This document shows, piece by piece, positions 63,646-64,000 of a stretch of DNA of 64,000 nt. The stretch comes from Campylobacter concisus (GTDB lineage Bacteria; Campylobacterota; Campylobacteria; Campylobacterales; Campylobacteraceae), in assembly GCF_003048835.2 (NCBI RefSeq), contig NZ_CP060705.1, forward strand, positions 1,674,001-1,738,000. Reading direction: 5' to 3'. Under the pieces are notes generated by a model. The model was not told the origin of the DNA. It searched no databases and saw only the letters and a program-made list of their open reading frames with translations. Position numbers and translations under genes: made by a program. How positions within the stretch are numbered: the stretch's first letter is position 1; the number at the start of each line of letters is the position of its first letter.

Positions 63646-64000
63646 ATGAACGCTTCAGAATTCATCTGGATGGATGGAAAACTAGTAAAATGGGACGATG
63701 CAAAAGTACACGTTCTAACTCACTCTTTGCACTACGCTAATGCTGTATTTGAGGGCACAAGAGCTTATAAAACAAAAAAAGGTCTAGCTATTTTTAGACT
63801 CAAAGACCACACAAAAAGACTTTTAAGATCAGCAAAAATGACCGTTTTAAACGTGCCTTACACAGAAGAAGAGCTTGAAAAAGCGCAGATCGAACTACTT
63901 CGCGCAAACAAATATAACAGCAACGTCTATATCCGCCCACTTATCTTTTTAGGATACGGCGTGATGGGCGTAGCACACACAAAAGCACCGGTTCAAACTG
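63646..64000 (+). CDS. ilvE: Branched-chain amino acid aminotransferase (5' part)
   Basis: Open from the ATG at 63646 (AGAAAGG upstream) to the window edge, 118 codons seen. Starts MNASEFIWMDGKLVKWDDAKVHVLTHSLHYANAVFEGTRAYKTKKGLAIFRLKDHTKRL, the fold-type IV PLP aminotransferase pattern of IlvE. Makes Leu, Ile and Val. The catalytic Lys lies beyond the window. Confidence 0.93.
   Translation, partial: MNASEFIWMDGKLVKWDDAKVHVLTHSLHYANAVFEGTRAYKTKKGLAIFRLKDHTKRLLRSAKMTVLNVPYTEEELEKAQIELLRANKYNSNVYIRPLIFLGYGVMGVAHTKAPVQT

Noticed and set aside
1..64000. tRNA, rRNA, prophage or insertion sequence
   Set aside because: No cloverleaf-like sequence, rRNA segment, transposase or integrase was recognised in any spacer or frame. 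A tRNA search program would be decisive.

Overview
The window looks like chromosomal DNA of a Campylobacter close to C. concisus or C. curvus. The evidence is the AT-rich but not extreme composition with very frequent AAATTT words, SD-type starts with some TTG and GTG starts, and a set of marker genes: the P19/Ftr1 iron operon, the carboxyspermidine dehydrogenase, a DUF2920 protein, a PflB-like TPR protein behind serS, a NikZ-type nickel ABC cassette, and a selenocysteine formate dehydrogenase next to selA-selB. No tRNA, rRNA, CRISPR array, insertion sequence or prophage was seen. Almost all of the window is tightly packed core and respiratory genes.

Layout. 0-2.3 kb: a UvrX-type Y-family polymerase with a YolD-like partner, an inverted-repeat spacer and a small helix-hairpin-helix protein. 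2.5-7.0 kb (minus strand): a run of DMT transporter, kdsA, lipoprotein, paired SMR pumps, ribH, nusB and pyrF. 7.1-14.6 kb (plus): der-aroK, a 545-bp non-coding array of palindromic repeats, then trpS, a CopD-like protein, serS and a PflB-like flagellar protein. 14.7-24.1 kb (minus): a DUF2920 protein, then the iron-uptake operon ftr1-p19-DUF2318-FtsX-FtsX-ABC-thioredoxin-lipoprotein, with a Fur-box-like site upstream and a strong terminator after p19.

24.4-35.6 kb is a formate-respiration and selenium block. fdhA carries an in-frame UGA (selenocysteine) with a short hairpin behind it. Around it lie fdhB, a small Tat protein, a DsbC-like thiol oxidoreductase, selB and selA. Divergent from selA are a multi-cluster ferredoxin, a TorD-like chaperone, and a membrane protein with a Met/His-rich tail. 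35.6-42.9 kb: rmuC (with a threefold 147-bp internal repeat), a polyamine dehydrogenase, a TPR protein, rdgB, an MFS transporter and a flavoprotein.

43.0-51.7 kb (minus): carB, mreC, mreB, clpX, lpxA, fabZ and queH. 51.7-56.4 kb (minus): a five-gene nickel/peptide ABC transporter. 56.6-64 kb: an AsmA-like DUF748 protein, a small membrane protein, a tautomerase, bcp, a phosphoethanolamine-transferase-like protein, a DsbA-like protein and the start of ilvE.

Much of the content fits one lifestyle: formate (and probably hydrogen) driven respiration, with Se, Mo, Fe-S, Ni and Fe supply and periplasmic thiol chemistry close together. No wholly new multi-gene system was found. The least explained sequences are the palindromic repeat array at 9.07-9.53 kb with compensatory stem changes, the nested inverted repeat at 37.6 kb, the Met/His-rich membrane protein, the threefold-repeated periplasmic domain of Ftr1 and the UvrX-YolD pair.
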